A stretch of 64,000 nt of DNA, taken from contig NC_012870.2 in NCBI RefSeq assembly GCF_000003195.3, positions 20,824,501 to 20,888,500 on the forward strand, written 5' to 3'. Positions 41,301 to 51,389 of the stretch are shown in pieces. Position 1 is the stretch's first letter. Every line of letters begins with the position of its first letter. The stretch is from Sorghum bicolor. Its lineage: Eukaryota; Streptophyta; Magnoliopsida; Poales; Poaceae. The notes under the pieces were generated by a model that made no database searches, had not been told where the DNA came from, and saw nothing but the letters and a program-made list of their open reading frames with translations. A program made the translations under genes and the position numbers.

Positions 41301-42691
41301 AGGTGTGTCGGCCCGAGGGCGATGAGATCCGCTCGGACCCTCCCTCGACGTCTCCGTCCGGGGGGCGTCGACGTCGCCTCGAGACGGGCCCTCGAGGATC
41401 CGGTCGAGACGTGACGCCATCCCCTCGGAATCATCACTGTCGTCGTCGTCGTCATCATCATCGTTGGGGGATTCTTCCTCAGGCTCCCCCCTCTGCCTGG
41501 ATTTGGCCCGACGCGCCTCTAACGCTTGACGGTCGAGGTTCCTCTTCTTCTCCCCCTTCTTGGCAGAGTCCTTGGCGGACTTTAGCTTTTCGGCAGATTG
41601 GCGCCGTTTATCACGGTCGGCCTCGTCCTCCTTTACCGGAGGCCTCGAGGACCGGACGTCGATCCGTCCCTGTCAAAATAAAGGCAGACTTAGAAAGGAA
41701 AGGGAGAGGGGAAGAAAAGGAACCCGGAATCAAGGTTGCACGCAAGAAGAAAACATACCAGATCTATCGAGCCGGCGTCTGGCCTCATGGGGAAGCCGTT
41801 AACATGCTCCGGCTGAAAATCGCCGGCAATTGCAACCCTGACTCGGGCCGCGACTTCGTCATCCGCCGGAGCTTCGTTTGACATCCGGCACGCCTCGAGG
41901 TCCCGAGATGAAACGCCGGGGCCCATCTCGTCCATCCTCAACGGCCGAGACATCAAAGGAAGAACTCTCCGATGATGAACGGCCGAGAGAACGAGGGCGG
42001 CGGTCAAGCCCTCCGAACGCAGCTTCTTCATGACGTCGAGGAGGGGGTCGAGTCGAGATTGGTGAACTTGGACGACGCCGTACGTCCAATTCTCCGGTCG
42101 CTCCATGATCAAGCGCCCGGTATAGGCGGGCAGCAGGTCGTCGTCGTTCCTCAGGTAGAACCATTGGGAGTCCCAACCGGCGTGGTTGGTCGACAGTCCC
42201 ACCGGGATGTACTCGCGCGGCCTCTCCGACTTCCCCGTCTTCAGCACGAGATTGAGGCAACCCGCCCGCACCGGTTTCCTCACGCCGGTGGTCCCAGTGG
42301 GGGCGTTGAAGAGCTCGCCCCTGTAGAGATGGAGCCACAGCTCCCAGTGCGGCATCATCCCCAAGTAGCCCTCACACACGGCGGCAAAGACCGCCGCGAC
42401 GGTGATGGCGTTCGGGGAGAAGTGCTGGAGCTCCACCCCGTAGTGGAAGCAGAGGGCCCGCATGAAGCGACTCGGGGGAGCACCCAGGCCGTGGCGGTGG
42501 AACTTGACAAACGACACCACGTAACCCGCAGGCGGCTGGGGCTCCCTGTGACTCGCCGGCGGCGCGATCCACTCCGGCGACGATAGTGAGGTGCGGCGGC
42601 GCAGCAATCCCTCTTTCTCAAGATCTAGCAGCCGGCGCTCCGTCATCGACGACGGGCGCCAGTCGTCGGCGGCGATGAGTCTTACAGGCAT
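38345..42691 (-). CDS. Antisense six-exon gene of the Tat element (Transposase_28-like, coiled-coil protein)
   Basis: Minus-strand exons: 42691-41759, 41669-41023, 40945-40869, 40789-39639, 39560-38900 and 38823-38345. The five introns are 89, 77, 79, 78 and 76 bp, all GT-AG, and every exon junction keeps the frame (phases 0, 2, 1, 0, 1). The product is about 1314 residues. Residues about 57-250 match the PF04195 'putative gypsy type transposon' pattern (YVVSFVKFHRHGLGAPPSRF, FHYGVELQHFSPNAI, CEGYLGMMPHWELW). Exon 2 is basic with an Asp run. Exon 4 has a polyglutamine tract. Exons 5-6 form a long coiled coil. One TGA (38740-38738) breaks exon 6 after VALNR. Such antisense ORFs are known from Tat elements; their function is unknown. 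The ATG at 42691 (MPVRLIAADDW) is chosen because it lies about 150 bp below a TATA box. Confidence 0.8.
38738..38740 (-). other. In-frame TGA in the antisense gene
   Basis: It lies 27 codons into exon 6, between VALNR and VRTAISDLSTSWEVE. The same frame then stays open for 130 codons to the stop at 38347-38345. The coiled-coil register and the preserved frame on both sides point to a recent nonsense change, for example CGA to TGA. Confidence 0.75.
40309..40437 (-). repeat. CAG/CAA repeat encoding polyglutamine in the antisense gene
   Basis: On the minus strand, runs of six to eight Gln codons are separated by Pro or Leu. CAA interruptions are frequent. On the plus strand the same tract gives spurious Cys-, Leu- and Ala-rich frames (40072-40630). 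Confidence 0.9.
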
Positions 42692-42842
42692 CTTGGCCGA
42701 AGAAGCGGTGGATCCGCTGCTGCACGAGGAGGCGTGTGCGCGTAAGACGGCGAGAGAGCTGAGACAGCAAGGAGGCAAAGGCAACAAGAGAATGGGAGTG
42801 AGAGGGCGGAAGGAAGAGGAACGACGACGGCGCCACGACGCA

Positions 42843-42848
42843 TTTATA
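42843..42848 (-). promoter_or_regulatory. TATA box of the antisense gene
   Basis: On the minus strand the sequence GCGGCCTATAAATGCG lies about 150 bp upstream of the ATG at 42691. The leader between is GC-rich with CT-rich stretches (CATTCTCTTGTTGCC). It is the only good TATA match upstream of the gene and points away from the 3' LTR. Confidence 0.6.
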
Positions 42849-42899
42849 GGCCGCAATCCGCCAACGGATGGATCCGATAAATGAGGTAACACCCCCCAT

Positions 42900-43624
42900 A
42901 AATGCGCCGTCTAACGGTCCTTTCCCTCCTCATAGGCCGGACGCTCCGAATTCCCCGCCGATACGGTGTCGCAACGTCACTTACCTGAAAAGGCGCGCCC
43001 AACGGGCAGAAAGACGAACCGGCACGGCAGCTTCCTTGTTTCGTAAGCCAAGGTACGCGCCCACAACAGTCTCGAGAGGTCGATGGCTGGCCCGTCGAAA
43101 GGGTTCGACAGCCGGTCTCGAGCACCAAGAGTCAGGGGTCCCCAGCGAGTGGTCGAAAATCGAGGCATGCCTCGAAAACTCGCTGGCGATGTCCAAGGCA
43201 GGGTCGAGACAGTCGAGAGGAATCCCCCCGACGGGAGGCATCGAGCCGCTGGACTCTATCGAATGAGACCGGTATCCCCGACCACGTCGACCCAGCTTTA
43301 TGAGAACGCCTCCGGGCTACAGCTGACCCCCTCGAAAGGGGCACAGGTTCTCACTTGGACTACCTGCTAGGAACTCGATCTGGAGTGGAAGACACTCGCT
43401 CTATCGAGAGTACGTCGAAACCTCCACGCAAGGCAAAGCCGATCAGAACCTTCCACCACTGGTGTCGACAGTGTCTCTGCAAATTAGGCAAAATAACCCT
43501 CAAGGGAGTTAAATACTCCCTCGAGGGCTCGGGGGCTACCTCCGCGGGGTCGCTCGCGCGCCCCCGCGGAACCTCGACTGAAAAGACAAAAGTCTCCACT
43601 CGAGCGCCAGCGCTCGAATGGAGA
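42900..43624 (+). other. Spacer between the antisense promoter and the terminal polypurine tract
   Basis: It is GC-rich and full of TCGAGA-like motifs on both strands. A polypurine-tract copy lies at 43528-43539. Several 60-170-codon frames occur in all directions, but none shows family motifs, so I treat them as composition artefacts. It would hold the upstream control region of the antisense gene. Confidence 0.45.
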
Positions 43625-43636
43625 CTCGGGGGCTAC
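43625..43636 (+). promoter_or_regulatory. Terminal polypurine tract of the Tat element
   Basis: CTCGGGGGCTAC lies directly before the 3' LTR start TGTCGAGG, in the standard position for plus-strand priming. It is the typical tract of grass Tat elements. Confidence 0.8.
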
Positions 43637-44669
43637 TGTCGAGGGTATCAACAAGGGGTACCCTCACCAACGCGAATAACGAAACCATCCGTACATAAAA
43701 CTAGCGCCTCAATTCGACGCTCCGTCCGCACACACGCACGACCATCGACGACCGTAGCCTCGAAGACGGAAATAGCGTCGAGCGAATCAGTCAGGCGTCG
43801 AGCTCTGGTCAACGTCGAATACGGGACCGGCTCCCGCGAATCGGGAGGCGTCGAGCGCAAGGACACTGCCGCCGCCTAACGCGCGCACGCGGGCCGGGGC
43901 ATTAAATGCGCCTGGTGCCTCCCCACCTAACACATGGGTCACGGGGGGCGTGATAGAGAACAGGCACCTGTCCCATCGATCTTTTTGCAGCCTTCCCCAC
44001 CAAACGGCCCAAGGCGTGTCAGGACGTGGGAAACAGAGACGGAGTGTCTAATCAAGACCCCCTCGAGATGGCCAAAGTCAGCGCTTCAACATCAGGACGT
44101 CGTACGGCGTCCGACCCTCGACCAGATAGAGACCCATCCAGGAGACAAGTCAGGCGTCGACTGACCACATCCCAACTGCACCGCCGGATTTGCCGTCGGG
44201 TCGTACGAGCATACATCAGGCAAACCAATCCAGGACGGCGTGCAGAACGGAATGCAAGGGCACGCGTAATCATCACCAGGCTATTAAGACGGGACGACTC
44301 GAGGCCATGCCGGTACGGAAGCCTCGAGTAGGTCAGCGCTCCATACTGCTATCGACTCCTATTCTGACGCCTATACATGTACCCTGGGTCTCTCCTTGGG
44401 ACTATAAAAGGAGGGACTCAGGAATAGAACGGGGGACAAGATCACGCTCATACGCCGTAGAGCTCCCCACTTCATACCACGCTTGTATTCACCCCTGTAC
44501 GAGCGCTTAGGTGCAAGATAATACAAACTCTCTCCCCCTCGCTGGACGTAGGGCCTTCTCTTGCCCGAACCAGGATAAATCTCTGTGTCTTCTTGCATCA
44601 CCATCCGGGAAAGGGAGCACGCATACAAATTTACTCGTTGGTGTGACCCCCGGGGGAAAAACACCGACA
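43637..44669 (+). repeat. 3' LTR of the Tat element
   Basis: It is 1033 bp, one C shorter than the 5' LTR, at a constant offset of 13322. The six substitutions lie at 43711, 43735, 43822, 43865, 44236 and 44414. The ATAGA duplication follows at 44670-44674. Confidence 0.95.
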
Positions 44670-44674
44670 ATAGA

Positions 44675-45107
44675 GTAGTTCATGCAATAGCTATAGATAT
44701 TAGGTCTATCATACACAAAGTCTTGGTGGTCATACGAAAGCACTGCAGAGTGCTAGGTAGCAATATTACGTAGCATCAGCAGGATGTGTAGGCTAGTTCC
44801 TGCAAAATGTAGTGCATAAAAGTACCCGATAATGGTAGGCCTAAATATTACTAAAGGCACTGAGTCCGTGGACTATCGAATTTGTTGGGCTGTGATAGAG
44901 CCGATAAGATCAACCAAGATTCATGCTGCGATCAAATTCCCATCCTGGTTCATCATTGTCTGAGATGCTGATCGATGACTTGGTGTCAAGATGATGTGGT
45001 CATGTACCTGTTAAGAATTAGGAGAAATGTGTCTATAAAGAACAACAATATATGTATTGTTACTGTACATTAATCCATAGGTTGTTGGAATCAAAAAAGT
45101 TTTGTAG
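44675..45107 (+). other. Flank between the Tat element and the Athila solo LTR
   Basis: AT-rich sequence without a credible frame. I recognise nothing in it. It is the continuation of the host sequence left of 30310. Confidence 0.4.
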
Positions 45108-45112
45108 AAGCT

Positions 45113-46512
45113 TGTTGGTAATAATCAAATGCACACAAGAAAATATAACTATCCGCAACACACAGATATAATACCGTTGTAGCACTTCACCCGGAGGTTT
45201 TAAATATCGTATCCACAAGGAAACATGTGTGATTAACTACGGTCTAACTCAACTTAACTCAACTAAAGGTGGCTAAAGATAAAAGTAGAAAGATAAAGAT
45301 TATACTAAGGTAGAAACTAAGTTAAGGTTTAATGTGGTTGATAATAGCGATCTATGTTGATGATAATAGCATTATAGATTGATGATAATAATAGTATAGA
45401 TTGATGATAATAGCAGTATAGAGAGGATAACTATGGTTCTCTTCTTCTAACTTTGGGTAAACTATGTCTTCTACTATTCAACTTCGGGACATTATTCAGA
45501 GTAGATTGAGAAACCTCACCCTACTCTGATAACCGCGTCCTGCCAAACCTATCAACGGGAGGTGGACTACAGAGGACTCTATAGGTCTGTCACACCTACG
45601 ATCTACCACCGATCCGGAAGATTAGGGGACATTCACGATTAACCGTAGCCTAAACACCATGCCTACACTATGATTAATACTTTACTCCCTCTAAATAGGA
45701 ATAAAGTACTCTGAAGAGTCGCAAACTAGATGAACAATATAATAGCAAAAGTAAACTTAGATCAAAAGATGAATACCAGAGAAATCTCGAAGACAAACTC
45801 ATGAAGAACTTGAATCCGCTGAAGTACAAGCCATAGAGGGAGCACTGACAAGTCGACACCTCCTCCGCACTCTTCCCTCACTCTCCATCTCACTATTATC
45901 TACATGTCTAGATGCTAGAGAGGTTGATCCATTCAAGGGACCCCTCTCAGAGATTACAAAATGAATTAGGGTTTCAGGATGGGGGCTCTGGCCCCTGTAT
46001 TTATACCCCGGTGGGAGAAACGACGATCGTTGGAACAAACCAACTTAAGGTACGATGGAGATGCATCCCAAGAGACGGTGGAAGAAGCTTACAGAAGATG
46101 GATGTAAGCAGGCTCCGCGGGGGGGTGCCAGCCAGCCCTTTGGCCCATGCCGGCCGGCCTGTGCCCAAATCCAATTGGGCCCATCTTTGAATGTATGTTT
46201 TACTGTTCCTTTTAGGGCCCAATGGCGAATGTTTCGATCTGGAGTTGATATCTCTTGATTCTGGGCTCCAAATATAGCAAATGATATATCCGTTTCGATC
46301 GTCTCAATGAGCCCATCGCAATGGTGCAGTATAATTACTTATTTGAGATACTTTTATTTGATGAAAAACTGCAAAATCCTACAAAACATATGAGAACACC
46401 AAAACTCGTGGAACTCGTTATAATTAAAACCTACAACTATGCTTTGAAATTTATTTTATATTGATTTATGCAAAAGTTGATGGTTATATTTGGTACTTAA
46501 CGACCGTCAACA
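45113..46512 (-). mobile_element. Athila-type solo LTR (1400 bp)
   Basis: The plus-strand ends are TGTTGGTAATAATC and ACGACCGTCAACA, flanked by AAGCT at 45108-45112 and 46513-46517. There is no internal region. It shares ordered blocks with the LTR at 59220-60453: AGCACTTCACCCGG-AGGTT near the left end, CCTAAACACCA in the middle and the CCGTCAACA end. A minus-strand TATAAATA (about 46004) in GGGGTATAAATACAGGGG gives its orientation. Confidence 0.85.
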
Positions 46513-46517
46513 AAGCT

Positions 46518-49500
46518 ATCAAGGGTACATCTATGTTAATTGCCGGGATAATATGATTTTCAAGAGGGGCTGTGTTAATGGGAGTGTGGGTAAAAGGAGT
46601 ATGGGTAAAGAGAGCATGACAGGTATAGGCAGAAAATATATGTTAGGTTCATGATTTGAGAATTACATAAAAGTGTTTGCCAAATATATACATATATATA
46701 TGTATTAATATTTATTACATATGCTGTTTTACGCTATAGAAGTTAAAAGAGGACTACATTGGTATATGCATGTGACGCCTCAAGGATATTTTACATATCG
46801 GACGACATGATTTTGATCTTGGACTGTTTATGTTTGGTCTTAGTATTTTCACTCATAAAAAAGGGCCGCTGCTCATGGACACCTAGTCCACCTATTCGAT
46901 AATTCTGTGTACATGTTTAATTATATTATATTTGTGTATGTACTTTAGAAGCATGAGTCGTAACAATGGATACAAATTTATTTACTTCAACACTGGCTAA
47001 GCAGTACATGCACCTAAATATGGCTTCTTAGATTTCCTAAATTAAAAATCATAGGACGAATATGAATTTTCTACCAAATATGAATTTTAGACTTCCGAAA
47101 TGTGTATTTGGTCATACTCTAGACCATTTAATTTATCCATGAAAAAAAGGCAAGCTACCTCGGGTATCTAAATAAAACATTGTAGGAGAAACTTCAATTC
47201 TTGGCAACAGTATATATGTCCTATATTCATGTTGCATGTGAGCAAAGTTGACTCGAATTTCACAACATCAATAGGTCACCCTATTGAACTGTCTTTTGGA
47301 TAGGTGATAGCTAGGTTGAGTTCATGGATAGGGAAATACAGATTCAAGTTTGAGACCAAAGTTCACATTAGTTATAGATATTTTATAGCAGGAACTATAG
47401 AAATGGTAATAGTAGACCATGACACACATGAATCAATTAAACTATAGAGTGGATTTGAATAACAACACATGTTTATGCAACTCTTGAAGGAATGATGGAT
47501 GAAAGCGATAGAGATAAACCTAGATCGTTCTCATCAGCTTTAAGTCCAGGGAGCAAAGGGGGTGCTATTGAATTCCTCACAAAAAATATGGCAAAATCAA
47601 ATTTATGAGGCAACACTGAAACTCTAAACATTCATCATTTTTTTGAACGGGCACAAACAACAGCTCTGTAGCAGGAGACCCATTTTTTAAAGACACTGAG
47701 CACCATGCTAATAGCATCTAAGTAGCACCATGCTGATCGCTACTCTCCAATAAACATCGTTCTATATCTGGACATTAGAAAAAAAGATAATTTGCTTAGT
47801 TCTCTTGTCATACAATGAGTAGACAGAATGGTTCATGTTGATTATTACTTTTATTGTTCAAGAATGACGCCCGACACTATGTTGTCTCTTATTTGTTGGC
47901 TTTAAGGCAGACCTGACATTAGTACCTGTAATTTGATAAGGCTTAGTTAATAATATGAATGTTGAAGATAATTGACCTCACATTTTTGCTTCAATATTTT
48001 TTTCTCTCAAACATACAAATTTGTTGAAAGAAAAAGACTATGTTAGTACCTTCAAATTTGACGAGGCTCAATTTGAAAGAAAAGTCTAAGATGATAGGCA
48101 AATTTTTTTTGTCCATGTAAATATGACAGGCCTTTCTTTTATGTCCAAGGCCCACATCTGGCTGTGTAGCATCCATGTCCAATCTTCAACTATGGAAAAG
48201 AATAAAAATCTATACAGAAGGCAATATACAATTTGTTAAACTTTACAATACAAAATTACCAAAATACCTACCAAAGGAATAGAACTTCATCTTTAGAAAT
48301 AAGGTCCTTCTTATTAGCAAATGTGCTCCATCCAGTGGTTAAGAGATGCCTTTGTGCATGGACTGCAGTAAGCAAGCTTATGAGAAACTCAGGTCCACAA
48401 ATTACTGAAGATAATTATGCAAAATTCAATATCACAATCCTCTTTTATCTTTCATACAATCACTAACATATTTTTGTTGTCGGCAAGCTGCATGGGCCTC
48501 ACATTACCTTTTTATTTATGCAAAAAAATTATATCTAAACTAAATAAAAAACCTCCAGAAACCAAAAACCTGGATGTAGCCCGTATTCGCTATAGCTGTA
48601 ACTCAAACAACCTAAAATGACTTTGTTTATATAAATGATAGTTAAACTCTTAGATATCTTGAGTCTAAAAGAATAAGAAAGAGATATATTTACATAGAAA
48701 TTAATAATGCTGATGACTAAAAAAGGGATATTTACACGGAAAGAAATAAGATCTAGGTGTAAGCATTCAGATGAGGTTCATTTAGTTAAGGTACACATGG
48801 CATGGATATGGATATTTAAATAGGTAAGTTAAGATGTCTTGATTCATATATATTTACAATCTAGTGGAAACATAAAGTTTGAGGCACATAGTAGAGATGT
48901 TGGTGGTTTATAATGTACTACAGTAACTGATGGTAGGTAACTGGTGCCCAAAAGATGTTGAGGAATATTACATTACCTATTGCAGGTTGCAAAGGGCAAG
49001 GCTGGTGACAGCACGCTAGACAGACACCATAGTGCTCACAAGAAAGCGAAGCAGATGATAAAAGTAGGCAAGAGCGATAGCGTAAGTCCGTGCACACACA
49101 CACAGACACACACAAACAAAAAAGAATAAACTTGTCTCAGCAAAGCAGCTAGGTTCTGAAAGGAAAATTTGAATGTGAGGGTACTATCATAAAATAAGGG
49201 CTGAAGAATATAGGTTCACGTAGATAAATTCGAAAAGCACAATAAGGAATCTATGTAGTCTAAGATATTTGTGGCTTGCAGGCACAACCATAAAGCAAAG
49301 GAACATTATATATAAGGGTCCTTATTCATTAAGAGGCATCATAAAACCAAGCCATTATAATAGAGTTTGGACAACTGATTAATATATTTAGACGGTACTC
49401 AATGTAAAAACCATTATAAAGAAAACATATCCCAAAAATAGATTGATGATAGGCTCATAGGCTGAGTGAATTTGGAAAGAGCACTTACTTCATCATGAAT

Positions 49501-49701
49501 CTGATAGCATTGTCTCCTAAATGAAGAGAGTCCCATGGCAGTTTATATCAACACCATGACCAAATTAGCACCTCTCACACCATGAGAAGGCATGGATACA
49601 CAAGATGCAATAGGAATAAGACTTGAATATTTCTTTCCTAAGATCAAGTGAAGCAAACACTTGGAGATTATGGTAAACCTCATAGGACATAGTAGGTGAT
49701 G
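46518..49701 (+). other. Gene-poor AT-rich intergenic stretch
   Basis: No frame exceeds about 78 codons and none shows a motif. There is a short CA/GT-type repeat at about 49095-49120. I see no recognisable transposon ends. It may be very old transposon debris. Confidence 0.4.
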
Positions 49702-50388
49702 AGTTCATAATTTAAAGTTGCATGATGTATTACTCAAAAAAATTAGAAGTTGCAATGGTCAATCCATAATAAAATTTATTGCTTTGTGTTTTTGGATAAA
49801 CGACGACTTTTTATCGTAAAAAATAATTAGGGGAAAATGAAAGGGAAAATGAAGCTTGGAAAATTTGATTACTCTGAAATCGAGTTCGATTACTTGGCAA
49901 TTTCAATGACAGAGCTGGACAATGTATCCGTCTGTTTTGGCCACACTGGTGTCATCACATAAAACCTAATCAAAAGAAATAGCCATCTCATGAACCTAGT
50001 CAAAAGGAATATCTAAGGTTTTATGGTGAAGCGAAGCAACACAAGATCAAGCATAACAACCATTTAGAAGTTCATAATTTCAAGTTGCTCGATGTATTAC
50101 TCAAAAAAATTAGAAGCTGCAATGGTCGATACATAATAAAGTGTATTGCTTTGTGTTTTTGGATTTGTGACGATTTTGTGTAGTAAACAATAATTAGGGA
50201 CAAATGAAGGAGCAAATGAAGCTTGTAGAATTTGATTACCTTTGGTTAGGCGAATTCACGAAATTGAGCTAAATTATTTATGGATCTGCCCCTTTTGGTC
50301 GTGTTGGCGTCATGTCACCAAACCTCATCAAAAGAAATAACATCTCATGAACCTAGTCCAAAGAAATAGCTAGGGTTTGGTCGAGGAG
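49702..50388 (+). repeat. Tandem duplication with a 367-bp period
   Basis: Unit 1 (49702-50068) and unit 2 (50069-50388) share ordered blocks: AGTTCATAATTT-AAGTTGC, GATGTATTACTCAAAAAAAT, TTGCTTTGTGTTTTTGGAT, GAAGCTTG, CATCTCATGAACCTAGTC. They have diverged by many substitutions and small indels, so the duplication is old. Confidence 0.75.
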
Positions 50389-51389
50389 TGGAACCGATGC
50401 TTACCTTCGGGAGCAGGTGTTGCGAAACCCATGGAACCGTCAGTAACCGTCAGTAGCAGGTGTTGTGAAACCCATGGAAAGGATGGGGGAGATGCATGGG
50501 ACCGTGGGGGTCCATTAGCGTCAGAGCGCCGCCCGCGGGAGGCGCTGCCTCGGTTGGCGACTGTTGCCGCACCGGAAGGGACGGGGAGAGAGATAGGAAG
50601 GGGAGGGAGGTGAGAGGTAGGCGAGGGAGAGAGAGAGAGAGAGAGGGAGGACGACTACGAGGAGACGGAGAAGCAGGAGAGGAGGAACGCCGGTGCCGCC
50701 ATGCCGTGCCTGCCTGCGCCCATCTCCGCGTCGGGAGGAAGAGGTCAGGAGAGAGAATGGGGCGGTGTTGGTGGAAATCGAGGGAGTGAAAAGGAGTCGA
50801 TAAAATATCTTACATGTCTAATGTAGAAGTTTGTGGAGTAAACCTGGACTGTTGATTCCTAGATCGGACGGATAGAAGAATTCTGGGTGATGTGGATGGG
50901 CTAGGTGGACAGCCTCGCGTTCCCGTGAATTGGACTTTGGACCCTTCTTCCGTGAATTTAGTTGCAGCGTGCAGCAATTGTTTTTACCCACTCTGTCTCA
51001 ACTAGTACGTGCACCTCATTTAGAAAATTGTACGAATCTTAAAGCGAAGATCTGTTTAATTAATTATTTTATATTTAGGTCCGATATGACCCAGGCCCTA
51101 CTCACACCCAACACATGTCCTGTCCAACACGGTTTGGATCTCATTTCATCCCCTCCCTCCCCTTTCTCTTGCGTTCTTTAATTGTTTGGCTTAGAGCGGC
51201 GATGACGGCTATCAGCAACAACAGTGGCACCACCACCGAGTGGGGCCACGTCGGTTGTGCTCTATGCGCGGGCGGAGGTAGTGCTGTACTGAGCGACATT
51301 CACGTTCAAGCTAGAGACCATAGCAATCATCCAAATTAACACATGAGCTTGAGATGATCATAGTTCTAGACTACCTCAGAAAAATACTT
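50389..51389 (+). other. GC-rich island with (GA)n and short direct repeats, unclassified
   Basis: A 44-bp direct repeat around GCAGGTGTTG-GAAACCCATGGAA occurs at about 50412 and 50456. A (GA)n run lies at 50628-50645. Read on the minus strand, 50702-50655 has an ATG followed by a short frame behind CT-rich sequence, somewhat like the 5' end of a plant gene, but it stops after 15 codons. I cannot support a gene. Confidence 0.35.

Larger units (their letters stand above)
30315..44669 (+). mobile_element. Full-length Tat-lineage Ty3/gypsy retrotransposon (14.4 kb)
   Basis: LTRs lie at 30315-31348 (1034 bp) and 43637-44669 (1033 bp) with TGTCGAGG...CCGACA ends and an ATAGA duplication. The order is primer site, gag-protease, RT, native RNase H, second RNase H, integrase, a 0.55-kb spacer, an antisense multi-exon gene, another spacer, then the polypurine tract. 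The DGGSS protease, the dual RNase H and the antisense extra gene all mark the Tat branch (Retand/RIRE2-like). By eye the LTRs differ at six positions plus one indel. At the commonly used grass rate of 1.3e-8 per site per year that suggests roughly 0.2 million years. Gag-pol has a single stop, so the element is almost intact. Confidence 0.95.

Noticed and set aside
42868..43879. Frames of 95-174 codons before and across the Tat 3' LTR
   Set aside because: They cross the polypurine tract and LTR border, have no motifs, and reflect TCGA-rich composition.
50377..50789. Possible small GC-rich gene
   Set aside because: The frames are Arg/Gly/Glu-rich, driven by (GA)n and direct repeats, and the minus-strand ATG frame stops after 15 codons.
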